DNA of 52,949 bases from DATDCY01 sp031406795 [NCBI: Candidatus Rokuibacteriota bacterium] (lineage in GTDB: Bacteria; JAUVQV01): positions 1 to 52,949 of the forward strand of contig JANOHV010000145.1 in assembly GCA_031406795.1 (NCBI GenBank). Direction: 5' to 3'. Positions 1 through 8,819 of the stretch are shown here, in pieces. The notes under the pieces are model-generated. The model made no database searches, was not told the DNA's origin, and saw only the letters and a list, made by a program, of their open reading frames with translations. A program made the position numbers and the translations under genes. How positions within the stretch are numbered: the first letter of the stretch is position 1; the number at the start of each line of letters is the position of its first letter.

Positions 1-38
1 GGGAGACAAATCCTGCAAACTGTGAAAGAATTCCGTTC

Positions 39-2027
39 GTGGGTGATCCGACGTCTCCGGTGACTCTCGAAGAGCAGTTGCGCGCCTGCCGGGCCGAGTT
101 GGCGGAGCAGCGCACCGCCCGTGAGCGGGCGGAAGGGTCGCTCGAGCGCTCCGAGGGGATGTTCCAAGCCGTCGTCAAGGCCCTGCCGATGGGCGTGCAT
201 CTGTACCAGCTTGAGGCGGACGGCCGCCTGCTCTTGGCCGGGGCGAACCCGGCCGCCGATTGGATTCTCGGCATCGATCACGGGCCGCTCGTCGGTCGGC
301 CGATCGAGGAGTGCTTCCCTGCCCTCGCGGGAACCGCGGTCCCGGAGACGTATCGCCGCGTCGCCGCCACCGGGGAGTCCTGGCACACGGAGCAGATCGA
401 CTACCAGGACGAGCGCATCCGCGGCGCGTTCGAGGTATTCGCCTTTCGCACCGCCCCCGGGATGATGGCGGCGCTTTTTCTCGACATCGCGGAGCGCAAG
501 CGCTCGGAGAAGCAGCTGCGGGAATCCGAGGAGCAGTACCGGCTGCTGGTCGAGAACGCCGGAGACGGGATCTTCATCGCGCAGGATGGCAGGGTTCTCT
601 TCGCCAACCGGCGGGTGATCCAGATGGCCGGCTACGGGGAGGCCCGCGACGTGGTCGGCCGCAGCATGCTGGACTTCGTCGCGCCGGAGGATCGCGAGCT
701 GGTTGCCGACCGCCACGCGCGGCGGCTGCGCGGCGAGCAGGTCCCCTCAACCTATCCGCTGCGGATGCTGCGCAAGGACGCCACCTCGTTCTGGACGCAG
801 CTGAACTCGGTCGCGATCGACTGGAAGGGGCGGCCGGCGAGCCTGAACTTCATTCGTGACATCAGCGACCAGAAGCGGCTGGAAGCGCAGCTCGCCGCCG
901 CGGAGCGGATGCGCTCCATCGGCACGCTGGCCGGAGGGATCGCCCACGACTTCAACAACATCCTCATGGGCATCCAGGGAAACACGTCCCTGCTGCTTCA
1001 GGGACTGGCGCCGGCGAGTCCCTTGCGGGCGCGCCTCGAGGAGATCGAGCACTGCGTCGAGAGCGGCGCCGAGCTGACGGGCAGGATTCTCGGATTCGCT
1101 CAGGGGGGACAGTACAACCTGGTCCCGACCGACCTCAACGGCCTCGTCCGGGCAAGCTTGCAGCTGTTCGGCCGGACCTGGAAAGAGATCCAGGTGCATG
1201 CCGTATACGCCGCAGACCCGGCCACGGTGGAGATCGATCGGGCGCAGATCGAGCAGGTGCTGCTCAATCTCTTCGTCAACGCCTGGCAGGCGATGCCCGC
1301 TGGCGGTGACCTGTTCGTCGAGACGCGGAACGAGCACCTCGATGCGACGCAGGCCGCCGCGGCCGCGATCGCTCCCGGACGCTATGTCCAGATCACCGTG
1401 CGGGACACGGGCTGCGGCATCGACCCTGAAGTGCGGGAGCAGATCTTCGAGCCGTTCTTCACCACCAAGGACCGGGGACGGGGGACCGGGCTCGGGCTCG
1501 CTTCCGCCTACGGGACCGTTCGCTTTCACGGCGGTTCCATCGCCGTCGAGAGTGTTCCCGGGCGCGGCGCGACCTTCACGATCATGCTCCCGGCTTCCGA
1601 CAAGCCGATCGTGGCGCCGCCCTCGCTTCCCGCGGGTACTGCGCCCGGCGCCGGGACGGTGCTGCTCGTGGACGACGAACCGATGATCCTCAGCGTGGGC
1701 CGGGGGCTCCTTGAGTACCTCGGTTACACGGTTCTGGTCGCGCCGAGCGGCGAGCAGGCCGTCGAGCTGCTCCGTGCCCACCGCGGCCGGGTCGACGCGG
1801 TCGTGCTCGACATGGTGATGGCGGGGCTCTCCGGGGGCGAGACATTCGACCGGCTGCGCGAGATCGACCCGGGGATCGGGGTTCTGCTCTCGAGCGGCTA
1901 CAGCATCGACAGCCAGGCCCGCGAAATCATTGCGCGCGGCTGCGACGATTTCATCCAGAAGCCCTACGATCTGCCGCGGCTCTCCCGCAAGCTGCGCGCC
2001 ATCATCGACGGCCGTGCGGGCCGCTGA
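39..2027 (+). CDS. PAS-domain hybrid sensor histidine kinase with C-terminal receiver
   Basis: Cytoplasmic hybrid sensor kinase of about 662 residues with no membrane segment. Order: a short N-terminal coiled coil (about 10-38), two PAS domains (about 40-150 and 165-280), a HisKA dimerisation domain with H-box [11 protein letters not shown] (phospho-acceptor His about 303), an HATPase domain with N-box [18 protein letters not shown] and GRGTGLGL motifs, then a receiver domain (about 545-655) with VLLVDDEP, phospho-acceptor Asp about 591 in VVLDMVMAG and a conserved Lys in QKPYD. Signal and output partner are unknown and no response regulator is adjacent. The GTG start at 39 lies in a sequence (TTCCGTTCGTGG) shared with the intergenic repeat near 3976, so the in-frame GTG at 60 is a possible alternative start. 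Confidence 0.93.
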   Translation: MGDPTSPVTLEEQLRACRAELAEQRTARERAEGSLERSEGMFQAVVKALPMGVHLYQLEADGRLLLAGANPAADWILGIDHGPLVGRPIEECFPALAGTAVPETYRRVAATGESWHTEQIDYQDERIRGAFEVFAFRTAPGMMAALFLDIAERKRSEKQLRESEEQYRLLVENAGDGIFIAQDGRVLFANRRVIQMAGYGEARDVVGRSMLDFVAPEDRELVADRHARRLRGEQVPSTYPLRMLRKDATSFWTQLNSVAIDWKGRPASLNFIRDISDQKRLEAQLAAAERMRSIGTLAGGIAHDFNNILMGIQGNTSLLLQGLAPASPLRARLEEIEHCVESGAELTGRILGFAQGGQYNLVPTDLNGLVRASLQLFGRTWKEIQVHAVYAADPATVEIDRAQIEQVLLNLFVNAWQAMPAGGDLFVETRNEHLDATQAAAAAIAPGRYVQITVRDTGCGIDPEVREQIFEPFFTTKDRGRGTGLGLASAYGTVRFHGGSIAVESVPGRGATFTIMLPASDKPIVAPPSLPAGTAPGAGTVLLVDDEPMILSVGRGLLEYLGYTVLVAPSGEQAVELLRAHRGRVDAVVLDMVMAGLSGGETFDRLREIDPGIGVLLSSGYSIDSQAREIIARGCDDFIQKPYDLPRLSRKLRAIIDGRAGR

Positions 2028-2100
2028 ACGTCGCGCGGCCTGCACGCAGGGACCTCGGCGGGTGCGGTTCGGCACCTGTTGAGGCGGATTGCGGATCTGT

Positions 2101-3876
2101 TCAGCGGCTCTGTCTGCGCGGCGCCGGACCGAGGGCCGCACGCTGCTGCTGCCGCTCGCCGGCGCCCCGCGCCACGGGAATCGCCGCGCCCGTCTCGTAG
2201 TCGAGCCCCGTCACGTACATGGCTGCGGCCGGCGTCATCGGCAGCGGGATGAAGTCCTGGACCTGCTGCAGGCTCCAGCGGCTGGAGCGCAGGTAGCTCT
2301 CGACCGTGCGCATCTCCCGTTGCGTGCAACCGGGGAAGCTGGAGATGAAATACGGCACCAGGTACTGCTCCTTTCCCGCGGCCGCGCTTTCTCTCTGAAA
2401 CGCTTCCAGAAACGGCTCGAAGACGCCGCCGGGCTTGCGCATGCGCCGCAGCACCGCCGGGTCGAGGTGCTCCGGCGCAACTTTGAGGTGGCCCGACACG
2501 TGGTGGCGCACCAGCTCGCGCAGGTAGGCCGGCGTGCTGAGCGCGACGTCCATGCGGATCCCCGACTGCACGAAAACGTGTTTGACGCCGGGAACGGCCC
2601 GGGCCTTGCGCAGCACGCCGATGGCCGGCTCTTCGAGGATCTTGAAATGGCCGCAGCGGGCCGGGAAGAGGCAGCTGGGCCGGCGGCAGGCGCGGCAGGC
2701 GTCGTCGACGCCGTTGCGGCACCCGTAGAGGTTCGCGCTCGGGCCGCCCAGATCGCTCACGGTGCCGTGGAAGCCCGGGGCCGCGGCCAGCCTCCCGAGC
2801 TCGCGCAGGATCGAGGCCTCGCTGCGGCTGGCGATGAGCTTGCCCTGGTGCAGGCCGAGGCCGCAGAAGCTGCAGCCGCCCGCGCACCCGCGCACGATCG
2901 TCACCGAATCCCGGATCATCGTGAAGGCCGGGATTGGCGCGGTGTTGGCCGGGTGCGGCAGCCGCGTGAACGGCAGGTCGTAGAGGGCGTCCAGTTCCGC
3001 TTCAGCCAGCGGCAAAGCGGGGGGCTCGACAACTACCGCGCGCGCGCCGTGGAATTGCAGGAGCCGCCGGCCACACAGCGGACTCTGCTCGGCCTCAACG
3101 AGTCGGGTGGCATCCAGCAGCCGGGCCTTGTCCGTCCCGAGTTGCTCCCAGCTGGGGAGGACAATGGCGCCGGCGAGCGGCAGGACAGCGGCGGCCTTGG
3201 TGCCAAGCAGACGGGCGGTCCCGCGAATGGCGGCGAGATCGGGTGCCGATTCCGACTCCGCGGCCGCGCCGATCCGGCGGGCGATCTCCCGAACGGCGCT
3301 CTCGCCCATGCCGTAGACGAGCAGGTCCGCCTTGGCGTCGAGCAGGATCGAAGGCCGCAGCTTGTCCTCCCAGAAGTCGTAGTGCGCCACACGACGCAGG
3401 CTGGCCTCGATCCCGCCGAGCACGATCGCCAGCCCGGGGAAGGCACCTCTCGCCAGCTGGGCGTAGACCGCCGCGGCATGGTTAGGGCGCCGTCCCGGCA
3501 GGCCCCCGGCGGTGTAGTCATCCTCGCGGCGTTTGTGACGGGCGGCCGTGTAGTTCGCCAACATCGAATCGAGGTTGCCCGCGGTCACGCCGCAGAACAG
3601 CCGCGGGCGGCCCATGATCTGCAGGGCGGCCGCAGAGCGCCAGTCGGGCTGCGCGATGACCCCGACGCGCCACCCCTCGGCCTCCAGCACGCGGCCGATC
3701 ATCGCCGCGCCGAAGGAGGGGTGATCGACGTAGGCGTCTCCGGTGACGATCAGGACATCGAGCTGCGCCCAGCCGCGCGCGAGCATCTCCTCGCGGGTGG
3801 CGGGAAGGGCCGCGGTCTTCGGGATGCCGCTGTGGGGGGACCGGGGCGTCACGGGATTGCCGACTCGCGAGCACAT
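2101..3876 (-). CDS. ygiQ: YgiQ family radical SAM protein (UPF0313)
   Basis: Radical S-adenosylmethionine protein of the YgiQ/UPF0313 family; the reaction is unknown. The N-terminal part carries the family signature (TREEMLARGWAQLD, then SGDAYVDHPSFGAA-like GDAYVDHPSFGAAMIGRVLE). The radical SAM cluster motif CAGGCSFCGLG (CX3CX2C) lies mid-protein, and later segments such as LKVAPEH and MRKPGG are typical of the family. The ATG at 3876 (MCSRVGN) is chosen because family homology begins just after it; the frame stays open upstream to an ATG at 3933. It is convergent with the upstream kinase and stands alone. The C-terminal tail is Ala/Arg/Gln rich, as is common in this family. Confidence 0.9.
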   Translation of the reverse strand: MCSRVGNPVTPRSPHSGIPKTAALPATREEMLARGWAQLDVLIVTGDAYVDHPSFGAAMIGRVLEAEGWRVGVIAQPDWRSAAALQIMGRPRLFCGVTAGNLDSMLANYTAARHKRREDDYTAGGLPGRRPNHAAAVYAQLARGAFPGLAIVLGGIEASLRRVAHYDFWEDKLRPSILLDAKADLLVYGMGESAVREIARRIGAAAESESAPDLAAIRGTARLLGTKAAAVLPLAGAIVLPSWEQLGTDKARLLDATRLVEAEQSPLCGRRLLQFHGARAVVVEPPALPLAEAELDALYDLPFTRLPHPANTAPIPAFTMIRDSVTIVRGCAGGCSFCGLGLHQGKLIASRSEASILRELGRLAAAPGFHGTVSDLGGPSANLYGCRNGVDDACRACRRPSCLFPARCGHFKILEEPAIGVLRKARAVPGVKHVFVQSGIRMDVALSTPAYLRELVRHHVSGHLKVAPEHLDPAVLRRMRKPGGVFEPFLEAFQRESAAAGKEQYLVPYFISSFPGCTQREMRTVESYLRSSRWSLQQVQDFIPLPMTPAAAMYVTGLDYETGAAIPVARGAGERQQQRAALGPAPRRQSR

Positions 3877-3975
3877 GCCCGGAATATGGCCGCATCGGCG
3901 GATTATTACAACCGCTCCACACTCTACCGACACGCCGCGTACTTACGTAATCCTTTAGTGAAGTGCGGAAACTCT

Positions 3976-4027
3976 TTCCGTTCGTGGTGAGCCGTGAGCT
4001 TGACGAACGGTCGAACCATGAACGGAA
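3976..4027. repeat. Palindromic intergenic repeat (REP-like)
   Basis: Imperfect palindrome: it opens with TTCCGTTCGTGGTGAGC and closes with GAACCATGAACGGAA, with GCTTGACGAACGG in the middle. This sequence type (CCGTTCGTGGTGAGCTTGTC-like) recurs in intergenic DNA of many unrelated bacteria. A partial match (TTCCGTTCGTGG) also occurs at positions 31-42 of this window. Confidence 0.7.
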
Positions 4028-4046
4028 ATTTGCCCTATCCACAAGC

Positions 4047-4073
4047 GCCCTTCGACAGGCTCAGGGCGAACGG
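4047..4073. repeat. Second REP-like palindrome
   Basis: GCCCTTCGACAGGCTCAGGG followed by CGAACGG. This is the partner motif commonly found beside the preceding palindrome; the core GCCCT...AGGGC can form a hairpin. No gene is associated. Confidence 0.65.
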
Positions 4074-4360
4074 TACTGATCTTGCCACCCCTCACTGAAG
4101 GAATACCGCACTCCCCCCCAATCCGCGCGTAACGAGCGGATCAGGAGCGTCAGGCTTGTCATCTGGTCCGGCTTATCCAAGTCGTTGCCCCTATCTGATC
4201 GCAAGGCATGCTTCAAGCGCTGCTTGACTTCTGCCACGCCGTGCTTCCTGCAAGAAACCCAGCATTTTCAGCGTTGAAATGCCTTTTCTGCTGCTGGATC
4301 CGCGCGTGCGCGCGGATCTGGGTCCCCGCTGTTCCATTGACCGGCAGGCACGGCTGATCT

Positions 4361-5038
4361 ATGATCCGCACTTCCATGAGCGCCGCATTCTGCCGCATCG
4401 ATCTGCACGTTCACTCGCTGCTGAGCGGCGACAACCGCGCGGAGCCCGAAGAGTCCATTTCCCGGGCCATCGAACTCGGGCTCCAGGGGCTCGCCTTCAC
4501 CGAGCATTACTCGTACGCGGCCTCGGAGCCGCTCGAGCCGTTGATCGAGCGCTACCGGAAGCAGATCCTGGTTCTGCGCGCCGTCGAGTTCTCCGCAGCC
4601 GAAGGGCACTGTCTCGTCTTCGGCGTCGACACTGACCGCCTCGGCCTGGACTACCCGGCGGCGCAGGTGCTGGTCCGGGCGGTGAACCGGGCGGGGGGCG
4701 TGGCCATACCGTCGCATCCCTACCGCCCCGGCAGCGGCTTCGGGGACCTGATTCTCACGCTGCCGGGGATCGCGGCGGTCGAGGGGCACAACGGGTGCAA
4801 CAGCGCGGCGCTCAATCAGCGCGCGGTCCAGGCCGCCTCGCGGCAGCGGCTGCCCTGCACCGGCGGCTCCGATGCCCACGCGCCAGCCGAGGTGGGCTCC
4901 TGCTACACGGTATTTTCGGAGCCGGTGACTGCGGAGAATCTCGTCGAGCTTCTCCGGGCGGGACGCTTCGAGGCGGTCGACACGCGGAAGGTCTCCGGGC
5001 GGTGGCCGTTCGGTGCGGGCCAGGCGCCGAAGCCTTGA
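4361..5038 (+). CDS. PHP domain metal-dependent phosphoesterase
   Basis: PHP superfamily hydrolase of 225 residues, probably a cytoplasmic metal-dependent phosphoesterase. The first metal motif DLHVHSLLSGDN is near residues 14-25, followed by FTEHYSY (about 46-52), AVEFSAAEGHCLVFG (Glu and His ligands), IPSHPYR (about 120) and the closing GGSDAHAPAEVG (about 167). Length and motif order match stand-alone PHP proteins (PHP_C-like fold). Another ATG in frame at 4376 is possible. The stop codon lies inside the TTGACA of the promoter-like repeat at 5035, so the next transcription unit abuts it. The substrate cannot be predicted. Confidence 0.88.
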   Translation: MIRTSMSAAFCRIDLHVHSLLSGDNRAEPEESISRAIELGLQGLAFTEHYSYAASEPLEPLIERYRKQILVLRAVEFSAAEGHCLVFGVDTDRLGLDYPAAQVLVRAVNRAGGVAIPSHPYRPGSGFGDLILTLPGIAAVEGHNGCNSAALNQRAVQAASRQRLPCTGGSDAHAPAEVGSCYTVFSEPVTAENLVELLRAGRFEAVDTRKVSGRWPFGAGQAPKP

Positions 5039-5063
5039 CAAGCACGGAACCCGGCCGAAGAAT
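5035..5063 (+). promoter_or_regulatory. Sigma-70-type promoter, copy 1 of a repeated motif
   Basis: TTGACA (5035-5040), 17-nt spacer, AAGAAT (5058-5063), then six bases and an ATG at 5070. The same arrangement recurs at 7248-7276 with closely similar spacer and flanks (GCCTTGACAAGC ... CGGCCGAAGAATC). The predicted start site falls on or next to the ATG, suggesting a leaderless mRNA. Inferred from sequence only. Confidence 0.5.
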
Positions 5064-5073
5064 CGCCTCATGA

Positions 5074-6288
5074 ACAGGGACGATCGCGCTCGGGTCGACA
5101 CAGGGCCTGCGGCGCGACCTGGCGGTGCGCAACACCGGCGGCCCCCTGCGCATCCCGGTCGGCGCCGGGAGCCTCGGCGGGGTCTTCAATCTCTTCGGCG
5201 AACCGAGCGACGGCGTGGCGCCCCCCCGGGATGCCGTCCGCCGCCCGATCCACGCGCCGCCGCCATCGCTGCAGCTGCAGATTCCGGCGACGGGGATCCT
5301 GGAGACCGGCATCAAGATCATCGACCTGCTCGCCCCCTTCCCGCGCGGCGGCAAGGTCGGCCTGTTCGGCGGCGCGGGCGTCGGCAAGACCGTGCTGCTG
5401 ATGGAGTTCATCTACAAGGTCGCCTAGGTCTACGCGGGGATCTCGATCTTCTGCGGGGTCGGTGAGCGCATGCGCGAGGGGCACGAGCTGTGGAAGGAGA
5501 TGGAGAGCAAGGAAATCCTCAAGCACGCGATCCTGGTCTTCGGGCAGATGTGCGAATCCCCGGGGATGCGCTTTCGCGTCCCGCTCACCGCGGTGACGAT
5601 GGCCGAGTTCGCGCGCGAAGAGTTGGGCAAGGACGTGCTGTTTCTGATGGACAACGTCTACCGCTTCATCCAGGCGGGCAACGAGGTCTCGGTGCTGCTC
5701 GGGCGGATTTCCTCGCGGGTCGGCTACCAGCCGACGCTGACGGCCGAGCTCTCGGAGATCGAGGAGCGCCTCGTCTCCACGAAAAGCGGCTCGATCACCT
5801 CGGTTCAGGCGATCTACATCCCGGCGGACGACATCACCGACCCGGCGGTCGCGAGCGTCTTTCCGCACCTGGACACGACGGTGGTGCTCTCGCGCCAGAT
5901 CGCCGCGAAGGGGCTTTACCCGGCTGTGGACCCGCTGCTGTCGACCTCCAAGTTCCTCAACCCGGAGGACGTCGGCCCGGAGCACTACGGGGTCGCCGGA
6001 GCGGTGCGCGAGCACCTGGCGCGCTATCGGGAGTTTCTCGATCTGATCTCGATGCTCGGCATTGAGGAACTCTCCGCCGAGGACCGCCTGGTGGTCAAAC
6101 GGGCGCGTCGGCTCGAACGTTTCCTGACCCAGCCGTTCTTTCTGACCGAAGAGTTCACCGGGCGCCCCGGCAGGCACGTGCCGCTCGCCGCGACCATCGC
6201 CGGGTGCCGCGCCATCGTCTCCGGGCGGGCCGACGAACTGCCCGAGGAGGCGTTCTTCATGGTCGGGGAGCTCGAGGGGGTGGCGTGA
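5074..6288 (+). pseudogene. atpD: Degraded N-type (alternative) F1 ATPase beta subunit
   Basis: Remnant of an F1-ATPase beta subunit, closest by eye to the alternative N-ATPase group. Homology starts abruptly at IALGSTQGLRRDLAVRNTGG, so the first 60-70 residues are missing; the frame opens after a TGA at 5071 and an ATG at 5070 is in another frame. Still present are LFGEP, the Walker [18 protein letters not shown], the Walker B region [13 protein letters not shown] and a full C-terminus ending [14 protein letters not shown]. An in-frame amber codon (5425-5427) interrupts the gene right after the P-loop helix, where the family has Lys or Glu (one substitution away). The usual MPSAVGYQP reads ISSRVGYQP. 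Truncation, nonsense codon and the missing neighbour subunits together indicate a pseudogene. Confidence 0.85.
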
Positions 6289-6336
6289 GCTCCTCGGCAT
6301 TGCTGGTCCGGAGGAACGGCGTCGGGTGGCCGGCGC

Positions 6337-6987
6337 TCAGGTCGCGATCAGCACGATGTCGAACGTGCCCTCGAAGGCGGCGGTCGCCCCCGTGCCGCCT
6401 TGCCGCAGCAGTGGGATGATCAGCGAAGGCTTGACCATCGGGTCCCCGGCATGGAGCGGGTCCTCCGCGAAGTACAGCTGCGTTGTCAGGCTCCTGCACG
6501 AAGGGTGGCTGACGGTGTAGTGGATGTGCCGCGGGCGCATCCGCTCGCGATCGACCCGATACGCGCCGGGGACGACGGTGTCGAAGGCGTAGCTGCCGTC
6601 CTGCGCGGTCCGGATCCGGCCCCGGAAGTGATAGTCCTCCGGCTTGAGCGGCTTTGGTGCCTCGAGACCGGCGTAGAAACCGTCGCTGCTCGCGTGCCAG
6701 ACGTCCACGACGGCTCCCGCGAGCGGTTCGCAGTCCGGTCCGCCAAGTACCCGGCCCGCGATCCGCAGCCGGTCGCCGGGCTCTCGCGCCGGCGCAAGCT
6801 GGCTGCGAAACGGCGCGCCCGGGAGATAGAAGGGCCCTTCGGGGTTGTCTTCAGTGCTCGCGCAGACCGACCGCTCGACCGCGCGAGCGGCGGCGAGCAG
6901 CGCCGTCAGGCCCGTAGTCAGCCCCGCTGTCAGACCCGCTGTCAGACCCGCAACAAGAAACCGCCTGCGATCGATGCTCCTGGTCAT
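6337..6987 (-). CDS. Tat-exported intradiol ring-cleavage dioxygenase family protein
   Basis: 216-residue member of the intradiol (Fe(III)) dioxygenase family. The N-terminus has a twin-arginine signal (IDRRRFLVAG) followed by a hydrophobic stretch made of repeated GLTAGLT units, encoded by short tandem DNA repeats near 6914-6955. The mature part shows NPEGPFY, the beta-sandwich segment VVDVWHASSDGFYAG (Tyr ligand region), FRGRIRTAQDGSYAF and the metal-binding RPRHIHYTV (His ligands). A GGGAGGT ribosome site precedes the ATG at 6987. It lies 15 nt downstream of a DUF885 remnant on the same strand, and the pair splits the N-ATPase remnant. Exported members of this family are often of unknown substrate; true catechol activity is unproven. 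Confidence 0.85.
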   Translation of the reverse strand: MTRSIDRRRFLVAGLTAGLTAGLTTGLTALLAAARAVERSVCASTEDNPEGPFYLPGAPFRSQLAPAREPGDRLRIAGRVLGGPDCEPLAGAVVDVWHASSDGFYAGLEAPKPLKPEDYHFRGRIRTAQDGSYAFDTVVPGAYRVDRERMRPRHIHYTVSHPSCRSLTTQLYFAEDPLHAGDPMVKPSLIIPLLRQGGTGATAAFEGTFDIVLIAT

Positions 6988-7002
6988 GTCCGACCTCCCG
7001 GT

Positions 7003-7131
7003 TCAGTTCGTCGCGTTGCGGCGCGCGGTAACCCAGCCCCGGAGCCGCGCGTCGAGGATGTCCAGCGGCAGCGCGCCGCTGCCGAGGATCTGGTCGTGAA
7101 AGGCCCGCAGGTCGAATACGACTCTGTCCAT
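7003..7131 (-). pseudogene. C-terminal fragment of a DUF885-type protein
   Basis: A 42-codon reading frame whose product FDLRAFHDQILGSGALPL, followed by DILDARLRGWV, resembles the extreme C-terminus of DUF885 proteins (predicted metallopeptidase-like, normally 550-600 residues). Nothing homologous is visible upstream, so only the tail remains. It ends 15 nt before the dioxygenase start on the same strand, suggesting the two once formed an operon that was brought in together. Assigned by eye from the FHD...GALPL pattern. Confidence 0.6.
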
Positions 7132-7247
7132 GGGTCTCCCGCCGGCATCGGAAGCGCGAACACAAAACAGTCCGTTGCGGACAATGTGTCTGCCGCAGGA
7201 GGTGTTGTCAAGACCCGGGCGCCCGGAGCGCGGGTCCGACCGGAGCC

Positions 7248-7276
7248 TTGACAAGCCGGGACTGCGGCCGAAGAAT
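7248..7276 (+). promoter_or_regulatory. Sigma-70-type promoter, copy 2 of the repeated motif
   Basis: TTGACA (7248-7253), 17-nt spacer, AAGAAT (7271-7276), six bases, then ATG at 7283. It matches the promoter at 5035-5063 across about 40 nt including the flanks, and the start site again coincides with the ATG. Confidence 0.5.
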
Positions 7277-7282
7277 CACCGC

Positions 7283-7456
7283 ATGAGCGCCGCGTCCTTC
7301 CCGTTGCGGGTGATCACCCCGCAGAGTATCCTCGACCGGGAGGCGACGTACCTGCGGTTGCGCGACCGCACCGGCTCTTTCGGCACCATGCGCGGGCACG
7401 CGGCATTTCTGACGCTGCTCGAAATTCTCTCAAGTGGCGGGTTCTATGCGCACTGA
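7283..7456 (+). pseudogene. atpC: Truncated N-type F1 ATPase epsilon subunit
   Basis: A 57-codon frame encoding FPLRVITPQSILDREATYLR and GSFGTMRGHAAFLTLLEI, the typical beta-sandwich start of an F1 epsilon subunit of the N-ATPase type (the ITP and SFG-GH-FLT signatures are visible). The family is normally about 130 residues; here it ends with an unrelated tail LSSGGFYAH and a stop, so roughly half is lost. In intact N-ATPase operons atpC directly follows atpD; here the dioxygenase and DUF885 segment lies between. No c, a, b, alpha or gamma genes follow; the next gene is a DUF4010 protein. Confidence 0.75.
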
Positions 7457-7528
7457 ACGGTCCGGCGCGCGCGTCCTCTGGTATGCTCTGCTGGCGAACG
7501 TGGTACCCGGCTGAACAGGAGCGGCGGC

Positions 7529-8803
7529 GTGGAACAGTCATTCGATCCGGTCGTGATCCGGAACTTCGCGATGGCGATACTCATCGGCGCGCTCGTCGGC
7601 ACCGAGCGCGAGAAGCACAAGGGGACCGAGGGCAGTCTCGGCATCGGGGGCATCCGCACCTTCACGCTGATCGCGCTGGTCGGCGCGCTGGCGGGCTGGC
7701 TCTCCCGGGAGCTGGAGAGCCAGCTGATCTTCGCCACGACCCTCGCGCTGGTCGTCGGCACGCTGCTGGTCGCTTACATCACGACGACCCGCGCGCGCTC
7801 CGAGGCGATCGGCGTCACGACGGAAGGCGCGGCGCTGGCAGTCTGTCTGCTGGGCGGCATGAGCGTGCTCGGCCACCCCGGCCTCGCGGCCGCGCTGGGG
7901 ATTGTCACCGCGGCCCTGCTGGCCTTCAAGGAGCCGCTCCACGGGATGGTCGGCAAGATCAATCCCGAGGAGCTGTACGCCGGGTTGCGCCTGCTCATCG
8001 CCTCGTTCGTCGTGCTGCCGCTGCTGCCGCGACGGACGATCGACCCGTGGGATGCGCTCAACCCGTACTCGCTCTGGCTGCTGGTCGTGCTGATCTCATC
8101 GCTCTCGCTCATCGGGTACATCGCCACGCGCTGGCTCGGCACCGGACGCGGGACAGCGCTCACCGGGGTGACCGGCGGGTTCGTCTCCTCGACCGCCATC
8201 ACGCTTTCGTTCTCACGGCGCAGCCGGGAGGCCGGGGCGGCCGCAGACGGCGACGCCCTCGCGTGCGGCATCCTGCTCTCGTGGGCCGTGATGTTCGTGC
8301 GCGTGGTGGTTGAGGTGGTGGTCGTCAACGCCCGCCTCGTCGGGCAGATCGCGCCTCCGTTCGCCGCGATGGGCGCCGGCGCGGGGCTCCTCGCCTGGTG
8401 GCTCTATCGGCGGGCGACATCGGTGGCCGTCAACGGCGGCGAGGTCATCCTGCGCAGCCCCTTCAGCCTCACCGAGGCGGTGAAGTTCGCGCTCTTCTTC
8501 GCCCTGGTGCTCGTGGGCTTCAAGGTCGTCGAGCGGCACGCCCCGGGGCAGGGGCAGCTGGTTGTCGCCGGGCTGGCGGGACTCACGGACGTGGACGCCG
8601 TCACGCTCTCGATGGCGAAGTTCGCCCGCGACGGCGGTTCGGAGTCGACCGCGACGGCGGCCATCGTGATCGCGGCGCTGTCGAACACGCTCGTCAAGTG
8701 CGGGCTGGCAGCGGCCCTGGGCTCATCGGCGTTGCGCCGCCGGGTGTTGCTCGGCACCGGCATGATTCTCGCCGCCGGGGCCGGCGCCCTGCTGCTGCAG
8801 TAG
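7529..8803 (+). CDS. MgtC/SapB-type membrane protein with DUF4010 domain
   Basis: 424-residue integral membrane protein with about 11-12 hydrophobic segments. The N-terminal third is an MgtC/SapB domain (AILIGALVGTEREKHKG, then GGIRTFTLIALVGALAG), and the rest is DUF4010 (TGVTGGFVSSTAITLSFSRRS, later GLTDVDAVTLSMAKFARDGG and the closing SNTLVKCGLAAALG). Cytoplasmic-membrane location is clear. Transported substrate and role are unknown for DUF4010 proteins; the MgtC part is linked elsewhere to Mg2+ limitation. GTG and upstream starts are not needed: the ATG/GTG at 7529 follows a GGAGCGGCG ribosome site. It stands alone between the ATPase remnant and pabB. Confidence 0.88.
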   Translation: MEQSFDPVVIRNFAMAILIGALVGTEREKHKGTEGSLGIGGIRTFTLIALVGALAGWLSRELESQLIFATTLALVVGTLLVAYITTTRARSEAIGVTTEGAALAVCLLGGMSVLGHPGLAAALGIVTAALLAFKEPLHGMVGKINPEELYAGLRLLIASFVVLPLLPRRTIDPWDALNPYSLWLLVVLISSLSLIGYIATRWLGTGRGTALTGVTGGFVSSTAITLSFSRRSREAGAAADGDALACGILLSWAVMFVRVVVEVVVVNARLVGQIAPPFAAMGAGAGLLAWWLYRRATSVAVNGGEVILRSPFSLTEAVKFALFFALVLVGFKVVERHAPGQGQLVVAGLAGLTDVDAVTLSMAKFARDGGSESTATAAIVIAALSNTLVKCGLAAALGSSALRRRVLLGTGMILAAGAGALLLQ

Positions 8804-8819
8804 CCAGGCAGGCTGCACG

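Larger units (their letters stand above)
3877..4360. other. Intergenic stretch with repeats, no convincing gene
   Basis: About 480 nt between the divergent ygiQ and PHP genes. It holds two palindromic repeats (listed separately), a segment at 4167-4191 (TCCGGCTTATCCA then GTTGCCCC) resembling one end of the MITE-like element at 10644-10912, and a perfect 10-bp inverted repeat at 4297-4318 (GATCCGCGCG, TG, CGCGCGGATC) shortly before the PHP gene. The only ORF-like stretch (minus strand, 4213-4398) has no recognisable features. Confidence 0.5.

Noticed and set aside
4213-4398. 61-codon minus-strand ORF in the ygiQ-PHP gap
   Set aside because: No domain, no ribosome site, overlaps the PHP gene start and a palindrome.
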